Part shown: in pieces, positions 1 through 5,791 of the stretch | How the letters are laid out: every line of letters starts with the position of its first letter | Position numbering within the stretch: position 1 is the stretch's first letter | NCBI GenBank assembly: GCA_005877655.1 | Contig: VBOC01000233.1 | Span: 1 to 5,791 of the forward strand | DNA length: 5,791 nucleotides | DNA from: Ignavibacteria bacterium | GTDB lineage: Bacteria > Bacteroidota > Ignavibacteria > UBA10030 > SZUA-254 | Reading direction: 5' to 3' | The notes under the pieces: model-generated | Database searches by the model: none | The model's input: only the letters and a program-made list of their open reading frames with translations | Told to the model about the DNA's origin: nothing | Position numbers and translations under genes: made by a program

Positions 1-2889
1 AAACTTGATGTTCGAACTCTTCAGGCCTAGTGCGCTAGGCGCAAACGTTATATAGTACTTCCGTTTTCCGGCCGGGGCGATCGAGGCCGACCCGGGTGTT
101 ACAGAAAACTGTGCGCTGTCGGACGTGACCGATGTTATGCTCAAGGTCGAGACACCCGTATTGGTGACTGTCACGCTATCCCGCTTGCTCCCGCCCGCCA
201 GCACATTCCCGAACCGGATGCTATCCGGTGCCACCGAGAAGAGCGCAGTCGCCGAGACCTTGTTTTCGAAGATCGAAATGTTTGAACCATTTTCGTTGGC
301 GACTTCGAGATCGGGTCTCCCGTCCCCGTTAAGGTCTCCAATTGCAACAGCACGCGGTTGAGCCCCTGTCAAAAAATCGACCTTCGTTGCGAATGAACTT
401 GTTGTGATGCTCCCCGACGTGCTGGTGTTCTTCAGCACCGAAACCGTATTGCTATTCTGATTGATGACCGCGAGGTCGGGTTTTCCATCGCCGTCAATAT
501 CTCCGGCCGCCACGATGATCGGGAAGGCATCGAGCGCGAAATCAGCCTTCGGATCCATACTGATACTCCCGACAGTGCTGCTGTTTCGAAACACCGAAAG
601 AGTCCCCGAACCCTCATTGGCGACCGAGAGATCTGGTTTCCCGTCGCCATCGATATCTGCGGTCACAACCGAGACTGGATTACTTCCCGCAATAAAATCA
701 ACCTTGGGTGCAAAAGAAGAGGCGGTAATGCTGCCGAGGGTCGTGATATTCCGATAAACAGAGACTCCACCATCGAGTGCGGTGACTACAAGATCAGGCT
801 TTGCATCACCGTCAATATCCGCAACCGCCACGTAGGATGGGGAATTGCGAGCAGCAAAATTCACTCTTGGCGCCAGGGTAATTCTTCCGACGATGCTTGT
901 GTTTTTGAAGACGGAGACATCCGAGCCGTAATCGTTCGCCACACAAACATCCAGTTTCCCATCTCCGTCCAGGTCTGCCAGAGCTACCCCGTTTGGACTC
1001 AGCCCGGAGGGTACGTCGATTCTCGCGGCGAAGGAAATGTTGCCGGGGGTGCTTGTATTTCTAAATATCGAAATCATGTTTCCATTAAAAAGCGCTGCCA
1101 CGATGTCGGGCTTTCCGTCCCCGTCGAGGTCCCCGGCCGCAAAATGAATGGTATAAAATGCCGGGTATGCTCCATCGGCGGTCGAAAAATCTACGCTGGG
1201 AGCGAACGAGGAAGGAGTGAAGGCATCAGTCGTGTCAATATTTCGATAGATCGATAGCGTATTGCTCACCCCATTGATCAGGCAAATGTCCGGCTTTCCA
1301 TCCCCGTCGATATCGAGAGTGGTTATGAAATGCGGATTCAGTCCCGCCGCATAGTCCGTGTTCGCCGTGAAGGATGTATTGTCGATGAGATGATTGCTGA
1401 GGAAGGTGACTGCAAAGGGTTTGGCCGCAACTGCGGACAGGCCGTGTGTTTCGACAAATAGAGGAGCGTAGGTAGCGCCGACAGGTACCTTCACCGTGAG
1501 GGAGGTCGAAGTTGCGGCTGAAATCGCTCCCTTCACTGCCCCGAAATAAACCGTATTGTCCGAGGGGGTAGGATCAAAGTTCGTTCCGGTGATTGTCACC
1601 GTGGTGCCGATGGGACCGGATGTTGGCGCGAATGAAGTAACTTTAGGAATCGCGGCGCCCGTGCCGCTGCCGCTCAGGGGAACATTCGCCGGCGACCCCG
1701 CTGCATTATGAGTGAAGATTGCATTGCCCGCTTGCGGTCCGTTCGTCGTCGGGCTGAACGTAATGACAAATGTCCGGCTCGCCGATGGTCCAACGGAGGC
1801 GCTCGGCGGCGTGATGCTGAACTGAGCGTTATCGGTGGCCGCCGATGAGATTTCCAGCGGCAGAATGCCGGGGTTCGCTATCACAACGCTGTCGATCTTT
1901 GAACTGCCCGCCGAGATTGTTCCAAAGGAGAGGCTTGCCGGGGTCGCGATAAAGACGGGCGCTATCGGCTGGGGTATTCTGCCGATCATGAAATCGCCCA
2001 TCTTGACCGGCGGGTTAAACACACACCCGTCGAGCCAGCAGTACCATGAGGAAGCATCGTAGGTGTTATCGACCACCGAAACGGAATCCCGTATTCCGTT
2101 GACGCCATACACAAGGGCCTTCATGGTCTTGTCTGCTTCCACCTTCAACACCAGCGTATCGCCGACGGCGATCTCGCGGAACATTGTTACGAGGTCGAGA
2201 CTGCTCGACTCGCCGGTGATGCGTTGAATCAGCACCCGGTCGGTGCCGCTCGAATCATCAAAGTATTTAAGACGATAGCCATTCCCCGACGCCAGGTCCT
2301 TCGTTGTCATGCGCGCATAAATGAAGAATGTAGAATTAAATCCATTCCCCGATTTCTGCTTGACAACCACTCCGAGCTCCGTGGTATCCGTCATGAGTGA
2401 GTCCCATGCAACTCCACCAAAACTCCCCGGGCCCAACGGATTGGAGGGAGAGATTGTCGAATCTCCGTTCAATCGAATCGTCGCAGACGGAGAGCTCTGA
2501 TTCGTGAGTGCGACCCACTTAAGTCTTCCGCTGATGTCTGCGGTCGCCGTGTCATGGAAGGCATCGCGCAGATGCAATCCCGCGCCTCCTCGCGCAAAGT
2601 AAGACCTGATTGTGTGATTGGCCTGGACGTTGATGAAGGTATAGCCGGTCGTTGAATCCTGCGCGATGTTGTCGACAAAGAGTGCGCCTACCACAAAGCC
2701 GGAATCAGGTGTTATTGAGAACGATGCGTTTGAACCCTGGGGTACTGACACTGCGCCCGATGGGGAGATGGAGCCATTTGGCCCGGCGCTCGATGAGATT
2801 GTAAGATTAGGTTGACCGAATGCGGGGACGCAATTGACAAATAGCAGAAGAGTCACAAAAAGGACGCAGTATCCCTTCAATCGGATCAT
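1..2889 (-). CDS. Modular secreted surface protein with ConA-like, ASH, IPT/TIG and seven FG-GAP/VCBS repeats (partial, C-terminus beyond window)
   Basis: Seen: 963 uninterrupted codons run from the ATG at 2889 to the window edge. Residues 1-25 are a signal peptide (basic start, Leu/Val/Phe core, AFG before Gln26). Residues 27-101 resemble an InlB B-repeat/'bacterial repeat' (SPNGSISPSG-like pattern, then SGFVV). Residues 105-305 look like a concanavalin A/LamG jelly-roll (DAF near 109; FFIYARMTTKD; GNGYRLKYFDD), with C284 and C289 as a possible disulfide. Residues 312-410 are an ASH/'choice-of-anchor D' Ig-like domain (LSFGTISAGSSK; FSITPPSASV). Residues 414-496 are an IPT/TIG domain (SFAPTSGPIGTTVTITGTNF). 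Residues 500-877 hold seven FG-GAP/VCBS repeats. A second ASH-type domain starts at 887 and is cut by the window. Family knowledge: such proteins are secreted or surface-attached and mediate adhesion or glycan contact; no catalytic motif is visible. Inference: a C-terminal T9SS sorting domain may follow. The ATG is chosen because the signal peptide begins there; no convincing Shine-Dalgarno precedes it, which is common in Bacteroidota. Confidence 0.93.
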   Translation of the reverse strand, partial: MIRLKGYCVLFVTLLLFVNCVPAFGQPNLTISSSAGPNGSISPSGAVSVPQGSNASFSITPDSGFVVGALFVDNIAQDSTTGYTFINVQANHTIRSYFARGGAGLHLRDAFHDTATADISGRLKWVALTNQSSPSATIRLNGDSTISPSNPLGPGSFGGVAWDSLMTDTTELGVVVKQKSGNGFNSTFFIYARMTTKDLASGNGYRLKYFDDSSGTDRVLIQRITGESSSLDLVTMFREIAVGDTLVLKVEADKTMKALVYGVNGIRDSVSVVDNTYDASSWYCWLDGCVFNPPVKMGDFMIGRIPQPIAPVFIATPASLSFGTISAGSSKIDSVVIANPGILPLEISSAATDNAQFSITPPSASVGPSASRTFVITFSPTTNGPQAGNAIFTHNAAGSPANVPLSGSGTGAAIPKVTSFAPTSGPIGTTVTITGTNFDPTPSDNTVYFGAVKGAISAATSTSLTVKVPVGATYAPLFVETHGLSAVAAKPFAVTFLSNHLIDNTSFTANTDYAAGLNPHFITTLDIDGDGKPDICLINGVSNTLSIYRNIDTTDAFTPSSFAPSVDFSTADGAYPAFYTIHFAAGDLDGDGKPDIVAALFNGNMISIFRNTSTPGNISFAARIDVPSGLSPNGVALADLDGDGKLDVCVANDYGSDVSVFKNTSIVGRITLAPRVNFAARNSPSYVAVADIDGDAKPDLVVTALDGGVSVYRNITTLGSITASSFAPKVDFIAGSNPVSVVTADIDGDGKPDLSVANEGSGTLSVFRNSSTVGSISMDPKADFALDAFPIIVAAGDIDGDGKPDLAVINQNSNTVSVLKNTSTSGSITTSSFATKVDFLTGAQPRAVAIGDLNGDGRPDLEVANENGSNISIFENKVSATALFSVAPDSIRFGNVLAGGSKRDSVTVTNTGVSTLSITSVTSDSAQFSVTPGSASIAPAGKRKYYITFAPSALGLKSSNIKF
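258..1386 (-). repeat. Seven FG-GAP/VCBS repeats with DxDGDGKPD calcium loops
   Basis: Within the minus-strand protein seven related units recur every 52-61 residues. Their loop motifs start at residues 526, 587, 639, 691, 745, 797 and 852. The core is [GA]D[IL]DGDGKPD followed by a hydrophobic strand and an N-rich turn, then S[VI][FY][RK]N. Unit 3 has Leu for Pro (DGDGKLD), unit 4 has Ala for the second Gly (DGDAKPD), and unit 7 has Asn and Arg (LNGDGRPD). In integrin alpha chains and related bacterial proteins such loops bind Ca2+ and seven repeats close one beta-propeller. Seven units here, bounded by an IPT domain and an ASH domain, suggest one complete seven-bladed propeller. Copies differ at many bases, so this is an old protein-level repeat and not a recent DNA duplication. 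Confidence 0.92.
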
Positions 2890-2955
2890 GATGAGTGTAA
2901 GATTGATAAAACGCCAGTAGAGCCCGGAAAAAATGGGGGATTCTGGCCGCCTTGG

Positions 2956-2975
2956 AGGTTGAACTAACCTGGTTC
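2956..2975. promoter_or_regulatory. Small overlapping inverted repeats, possible operator of the minus-strand gene
   Basis: AGGTT (2956-2960) and AACCT (2966-2970) form an inverted repeat around a five-base centre. GAAC (2961-2964) and GTTC (2972-2975) form a second one overlapping it, and GGTT recurs at a 14-base period. The cluster lies 67-86 bases upstream of the minus-strand start codon, where a regulator could bind. The arms are short enough to occur by chance, so this is only a candidate site. Confidence 0.25.
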
Positions 2976-3019
2976 TACAATTTAGAAACAACGATGGAAA
3001 CGCGTATTGACCTGCATCA

Positions 3020-3029
3020 CCCCCGGGGG
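3020..3029. repeat. Perfect C5G5 palindrome
   Basis: Five C followed directly by five G make a perfect 10-base palindrome, roughly in the middle of the intergenic region. It is flanked by ATC (3016-3018) and GAT (3030-3032), offset by one base at A3019. With no loop between the arms it is a poor RNA hairpin. If functional it would more likely be a protein site. No T-run follows on either strand, so it is not a classical terminator. Confidence 0.3.
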
Positions 3030-3090
3030 GATCTCCTGCCGAAACGCGAACGGCCCCCTAACTTGCTGAATATGCGCATGAGACGCAAGT

Positions 3091-3114
3091 TTTCTGTCAA
3101 CCTTTCTGTAACCC
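3091..3114 (+). promoter_or_regulatory. Two-copy tandem 12-base direct repeat at the -35 position
   Basis: TTTCTGTCAACC (3091-3102) is followed without a gap by TTTCTGTAACCC (3103-3114), identical at 10 of 12 positions. Taking 3143 as the likely transcription start, the pair spans about -52 to -29, which covers the place of the -35 box. A spacing of 12 bases is close to one helical turn, so two protein subunits could bind the same DNA face. I infer an activator or repressor site; no regulator gene is in the window. Confidence 0.4.
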
Positions 3115-3136
3115 TCCCCGTCTAATGCAGTATAAT
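3107..3136 (+). promoter_or_regulatory. Probable promoter of the DUF5916 gene (perfect -10, weak -35)
   Basis: TATAAT at 3131-3136 matches the sigma-70 -10 consensus exactly and lies 89 bases before the start codon, in an otherwise GC-rich area. No good -35 hexamer is present at 16-19 bases upstream; TGTAAC (3107-3112, 18-base spacer) is a poor match to TTGACA. A strong -10 with a poor -35 overlapped by a direct repeat would fit an activator-dependent promoter. In Bacteroidota the housekeeping promoter is usually TTG/TAnnTTTG, which this does not match, so the call depends on lineage. Confidence 0.5.
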
Positions 3137-3144
3137 AGTAAACA

Positions 3145-3178
3145 GCCGGCGAAAACGGGTCAAACGATCCACGCCGGC
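3145..3178 (+). other. Two-tier stem-loop in the 5' leader of the DUF5916 mRNA
   Basis: GCCGGCG (3145-3151) pairs perfectly with CGCCGGC (3172-3178). Inside, GGGTC (3157-3161) pairs with GATCC (3166-3170), one pair being G-U, around an AAAC tetraloop. The two stems are joined by an asymmetric internal loop (AAAAC on one side, A on the other). If transcription starts near 3143 the hairpin sits at the extreme 5' end of the mRNA, a position where stem-loops are known to slow 5'-end-dependent decay. No T-run follows, so it is not an intrinsic terminator. A DNA-binding role for the inverted repeat is the alternative. Confidence 0.45.
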
Positions 3179-3214
3179 ACTCACTCAGAATCGATCCATC
3201 CCAAGGGTGGTCCC

Positions 3215-3218
3215 GGAG
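3215..3218 (+). promoter_or_regulatory. Ribosome binding site GGAG of the DUF5916 gene
   Basis: GGAG ends six bases before the ATG at 3225, good spacing for a Shine-Dalgarno site. It supports this start, directly ahead of a clear signal peptide. CTCC at 3234-3237, just inside the gene, could pair with it and mask it, but the helix would be only four pairs. Confidence 0.7.
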
Positions 3219-3224
3219 CTCACT

Positions 3225-5791
3225 ATGAGAATTCTCCTTCTTTCGCTCTTGTTCCTGTCAGTCAACGTCCTCCGGGCCGAAGAGCCGGATTCGGTTTCAA
3301 CAGCAGGCCTCGCCGTCCATGCAATGCGCGCCGCCGAACCGATCGTCATCGACGGAATACTCTCCGAAGGTGTCTGGAAAAACGACGACGGCTTCTCATC
3401 CTTTACCATGAGAGAGCCCTTCGAAGGAGGAGTCCCCTCGCAACGGACGATCGTCCATGTCGCCTACGACGACGCGGCGCTGTACATCGGCGCCCGGTGC
3501 TTCGACGCCGCGGCCGACTCGATGGTCGTGCGGCTCAGCCGGCGCGACGGACAGTGGAATTCCGACATGTTTATGTGCTACGTCGATCCCTACCACGATC
3601 GCCAGAGCGGCTTTTATTTCGGTCTCGACGCCGCAGGCACGCTCTATGTCGGCATCCTCCTCAATGACGAAGGAAACGATGACTCATGGGACGGAGTCTG
3701 GGAAGGAAAGGTGCAGCGCGACAGCCAGGGCTGGACGGCCGAAATGCGGATTCCGTTTTCGCAGCTACGCTTTCAGCAAAAGGATCAATACGTATGGGGA
3801 ATAAATTTCCGGCGGGACATCGCCCGTCACAACGAACATGATTACATTGTCTTCACGCCAAAAAATGGCAGCGGCTTCGTCTCCCGATTCGTCGACCTTA
3901 TGGGAATCAACAATATCAGCGCCGCCCGCCAGGCTGAAATACTCCCCTACCTCACGACGCGCGCCGAGTACGCGCGTCATCAATCCAACGATCCGTTCAA
4001 CACGGGATCGAGATATACCCCCCGGTTCGGAGGAGACTTCAAGCTCGGCATCGGAAGCAACCTCACCGTCGACGGGACTGTCTTTCCCGACTTCGGTCAG
4101 GTCGAAGTCGACCCCGCCGTGGTAAACCTCAGCGATGTGGAGACTTTCTTCCAGGAGAAACGGCCGTTTTTCATCGAAGGGTCTACGATTTTCGGTTTCG
4201 GCGGAGGGGGAACGAATAATAATTGGGGCTTCACTTCGCCGGGCGTGACGTTTCTTTATAGCAGGCGCATCGGGAGAGCGCCTCATGGGAGTCTGCCCAG
4301 CGCAGACTACTACGACGTCCCCGCAGGCACCGACATCCTGGGAGCCGCCAAAATCACGGGGAAGGTGGGCGACAACTGGAACATCGGCGCAATCCAGGCG
4401 GTAACCGCCCGTGAATACGCGGACCTGCAAACGGGCGGCGTGCGATCCCGGGCGGAGGTTGAGCCGCTGACCTATTACGGAGTCGCGCGGGCGCAAAAAG
4501 CGTTCCGTGACGGACGCGACGCGCTCGGCACAATTGCCACATTTACCTTCCGGGGATTCCAGGACGATCGTCTCAGGGATGAGATGAACAGGGATGGGCT
4601 CGTCACCGGCCTCGACGGCTGGACGACGCTCGATCAGGATAAAACATGGGTGCTGGCCGGATGGACTTCCATTTCCCGCGTCAGCGGCAGCCCGGCGCGC
4701 ATGATCGCCCTCCAGCGGAATCCGCAGCACTACTTCCAGCGCCCCGACGCGGGCTACCTATCGGTCGACAGCAATGCCGCTTCCATGACGGGTTTTGGCG
4801 CGCGCCTCAAGCTGAACAAGCAAAAAGGCAATTTTTATCTCAATAGTTCGATCGGCATTCTGAGTCCGCAGTTTGAGCCGAACGATCTCGGATTCATGTC
4901 GCGGGCGGATGTCATCAACGGCCATCTCGTGATGAGCTACCGCTGGACGGAACCCCGTTCATTTTACCGATACATCGAGCTCGGCGGGGCCGCTTTTCGC
5001 AATTACGATTTCGGAGGGGATGTCATCTGGGATGGTCTTTTCCACTTCGGCTACATCGAATTCCCCAATTTTTACTCCATCAATTGGAACCTCGCCTACA
5101 ACCCGCAGACGGTCAGCATCCGGAGAACCAGGGGCGGACCGGCTACTATTTCACCCCCGGCGTACCAGGTCGACTTCTATCCGGCGACCGACCGCACAAA
5201 GAGCGTCGTCTTCAATTTTGAATACTTCACCTACCAGGGTGACTGGACGAGAGACTGGTATGTCACGCCCGGCGTGGAATGGAGGCCTTCCACGAATGTC
5301 TCGTTCACGTTCAACCCTCAGTTCGAGCACGACTTCGAAAACTCGCAGTACGTCGGGACGTTTCAGGATCCCGCGGCGAGCCTCACGTTCGGAAACCGGT
5401 ATGTCTTCGGTGAGATGAACCAGAGCACGCTTTCGGCGGGCCTACGGCTGAACTGGACCTTCACCCCGAAACTCAGTTTGCAGCTCTATGTCCAGCCCCT
5501 CATCTCGGCGGCTGCGTTCCGGAACATCAAGGAACTGGCCAGGCCGCACACCTACGACTTTAACAGATACGGCGAGAACGGTTCGACTATAACCTTCGCG
5601 GACAGCACGAATTCATATTCCGTTACACCGGCCGGAGCTTCGGCGTTCAGCTTTTCCAATCCGGATTTTAATCTAAAATCGCTCCGGGGAAATGCCGTCC
5701 TGAGGTGGGAGTATCTTCCGGGTTCGACCGCGTATTTCGTCTGGACCCAGAGCCGGAGCGACGTCGACGCTACGGGGGAGTTCCAGTTCAA
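3225..5791 (+). CDS. Outer-membrane protein with N-terminal CBM9-like domain and DUF5916 beta-barrel domain (3' end cut)
   Basis: Seen: 855 open codons from ATG 3225 to the window edge. Residues 1-18 are a signal peptide (LRA before Glu19). Residues 30-200 are a CBM9-like sandwich: VIDGILSEGVW (41-51), ALYIGARCFD (85-94) and W170-TAEMRIPFSQLRF. From about 220 to the end is the DUF5916 domain with its hallmarks: VEVDPAVVNL (from 293), EKRPFFIEGS (311-320), LYSRRIGR (344-351), PNDLGF (552-557), RGGP (636-639), KELARP (769-774) and SLRGNAVLRWEYLPGS (819-834). Aromatic-rich alternating strands in this part are typical of an outer-membrane barrel. Family knowledge: DUF5916 proteins are common in Bacteroidota, Gemmatimonadota and relatives; their function is not established. 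The CBM9-like part suggests carbohydrate contact, but this is inference. Family members usually end a few dozen residues after the GNAVLRWEY segment, so little is missing. The gene is preceded by GGAG and its own probable promoter, and is divergent from the modular surface-protein gene. Confidence 0.95.
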   Translation, partial: MRILLLSLLFLSVNVLRAEEPDSVSTAGLAVHAMRAAEPIVIDGILSEGVWKNDDGFSSFTMREPFEGGVPSQRTIVHVAYDDAALYIGARCFDAAADSMVVRLSRRDGQWNSDMFMCYVDPYHDRQSGFYFGLDAAGTLYVGILLNDEGNDDSWDGVWEGKVQRDSQGWTAEMRIPFSQLRFQQKDQYVWGINFRRDIARHNEHDYIVFTPKNGSGFVSRFVDLMGINNISAARQAEILPYLTTRAEYARHQSNDPFNTGSRYTPRFGGDFKLGIGSNLTVDGTVFPDFGQVEVDPAVVNLSDVETFFQEKRPFFIEGSTIFGFGGGGTNNNWGFTSPGVTFLYSRRIGRAPHGSLPSADYYDVPAGTDILGAAKITGKVGDNWNIGAIQAVTAREYADLQTGGVRSRAEVEPLTYYGVARAQKAFRDGRDALGTIATFTFRGFQDDRLRDEMNRDGLVTGLDGWTTLDQDKTWVLAGWTSISRVSGSPARMIALQRNPQHYFQRPDAGYLSVDSNAASMTGFGARLKLNKQKGNFYLNSSIGILSPQFEPNDLGFMSRADVINGHLVMSYRWTEPRSFYRYIELGGAAFRNYDFGGDVIWDGLFHFGYIEFPNFYSINWNLAYNPQTVSIRRTRGGPATISPPAYQVDFYPATDRTKSVVFNFEYFTYQGDWTRDWYVTPGVEWRPSTNVSFTFNPQFEHDFENSQYVGTFQDPAASLTFGNRYVFGEMNQSTLSAGLRLNWTFTPKLSLQLYVQPLISAAAFRNIKELARPHTYDFNRYGENGSTITFADSTNSYSVTPAGASAFSFSNPDFNLKSLRGNAVLRWEYLPGSTAYFVWTQSRSDVDATGEFQF

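Larger units (their letters stand above)
2890..3224. promoter_or_regulatory. Divergent intergenic region between the two surface-protein genes
   Basis: This 335-base stretch lies between the start codons of two divergent genes, so it must carry both promoters. I see no credible gene in it: an ATG at 3125 opens a frame that overlaps the downstream gene out of phase and looks like a shadow. The right half holds a TATAAT box, a tandem 12-base repeat, a stem-loop and a ribosome binding site for the plus-strand gene, listed separately. The left half holds an inverted-repeat cluster (2956-2975), a C5G5 palindrome (3020-3029) and an 8-base palindrome ATGCGCAT (3072-3079). I could not find a convincing promoter for the minus-strand gene in either the sigma-70 form or the Bacteroidota TAnnTTTG form. 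Confidence 0.8.

Noticed and set aside
125..757. Plus-strand open frames of 78 and 98 codons, and minus-strand frames of 60 and 72 codons in another phase
   Set aside because: They lie over the FG-GAP repeats and owe their openness to the repeated GAT/GAC/GGC codons. Their repeated motifs (RSGFPSPSIS, and the like) are out-of-frame readings of the calcium loops.
258..1386. Possible CRISPR-like or recent tandem DNA repeat because of the regular spacing
   Set aside because: Periodicity is at the protein level (52-61 codons, variable spacing) and the DNA copies differ at many bases, which fits FG-GAP repeats.
1835..2062. A 75-codon plus-strand frame opposite the ASH and ConA-like region
   Set aside because: It has no ribosome binding site or recognisable domain and lies entirely within the well-supported minus-strand gene.
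3020..3032. C5G5 palindrome as a transcription terminator
   Set aside because: There is no loop and no following T-run, and it lies upstream of both divergent genes, where a terminator would not be expected.
3125..3667. A 180-codon plus-strand frame starting in the intergenic region
   Set aside because: It overlaps the DUF5916 coding region in another frame, its product is extremely arginine-rich and it starts just before the TATAAT box. It is a frame shadow, and the predicted transcript would not include its ATG.
3765..4730. A 321-codon open frame on the minus strand inside the DUF5916 gene
   Set aside because: Its codons are exact reverse complements of the sense codons, the classic antisense shadow in GC-rich genes that rarely use TTA, CTA and TCA. 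The sense frame has full family motifs; the antisense product shows no recognisable domain.
5020..5418. A 132-codon plus-strand frame within the DUF5916 gene
   Set aside because: It is Ser/Thr/Arg-rich and out of frame. The in-frame translation across the same bases carries the RGGP motif and barrel strands without a break, so neither a second gene nor a frameshift is needed.

Overview
The window holds the 5' parts of two divergently transcribed genes, both for exported proteins, separated by a 335-base intergenic region. Both genes run off the window. On the minus strand (2889 down to 1) is a large modular secreted protein: signal peptide, InlB-type repeat, concanavalin/LamG-like domain, ASH-type Ig domain, IPT/TIG domain, seven FG-GAP/VCBS calcium-loop repeats and the start of a second ASH-type domain. 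On the plus strand (3225 to 5791) is a nearly complete outer-membrane protein of the CBM9-like plus DUF5916 family. I translated both reading frames from the bases. Each is open from its start codon to the window edge with no internal stop.

Organism: the sequence is moderately GC-rich. The pairing of a DUF5916 barrel protein with a 'choice-of-anchor D'/IPT/FG-GAP surface protein is typical of the Fibrobacterota-Chlorobiota-Bacteroidota (FCB) group. An Ignavibacteria-like or other Bacteroidota-related lineage fits best. This is inferred from protein style; the window has no rRNA or marker gene. In such bacteria the large surface protein often ends in a type IX secretion (T9SS) sorting domain, but here that end lies beyond position 1.

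Layout: 1-2889 (minus) surface protein; 2890-3224 shared regulatory region; 3225-5791 (plus) DUF5916 protein. The intergenic region contains a perfect TATAAT box for the plus-strand gene, a 12-base imperfect tandem repeat covering the place where its -35 box should be, a two-tier stem-loop predicted near the 5' end of its mRNA, and a GGAG ribosome binding site six bases before its ATG. On the side nearer the minus-strand gene there is a small inverted-repeat cluster but no clear promoter.

Function: both products are predicted to sit in or outside the outer membrane. They may share regulation through the common intergenic region, but nothing in the sequence shows that they work together. I see no CRISPR array, mobile element, toxin-antitoxin pair, RNA gene or defence system. 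The most unusual parts are the regulatory architecture ahead of the DUF5916 gene and the domain order of the modular protein.
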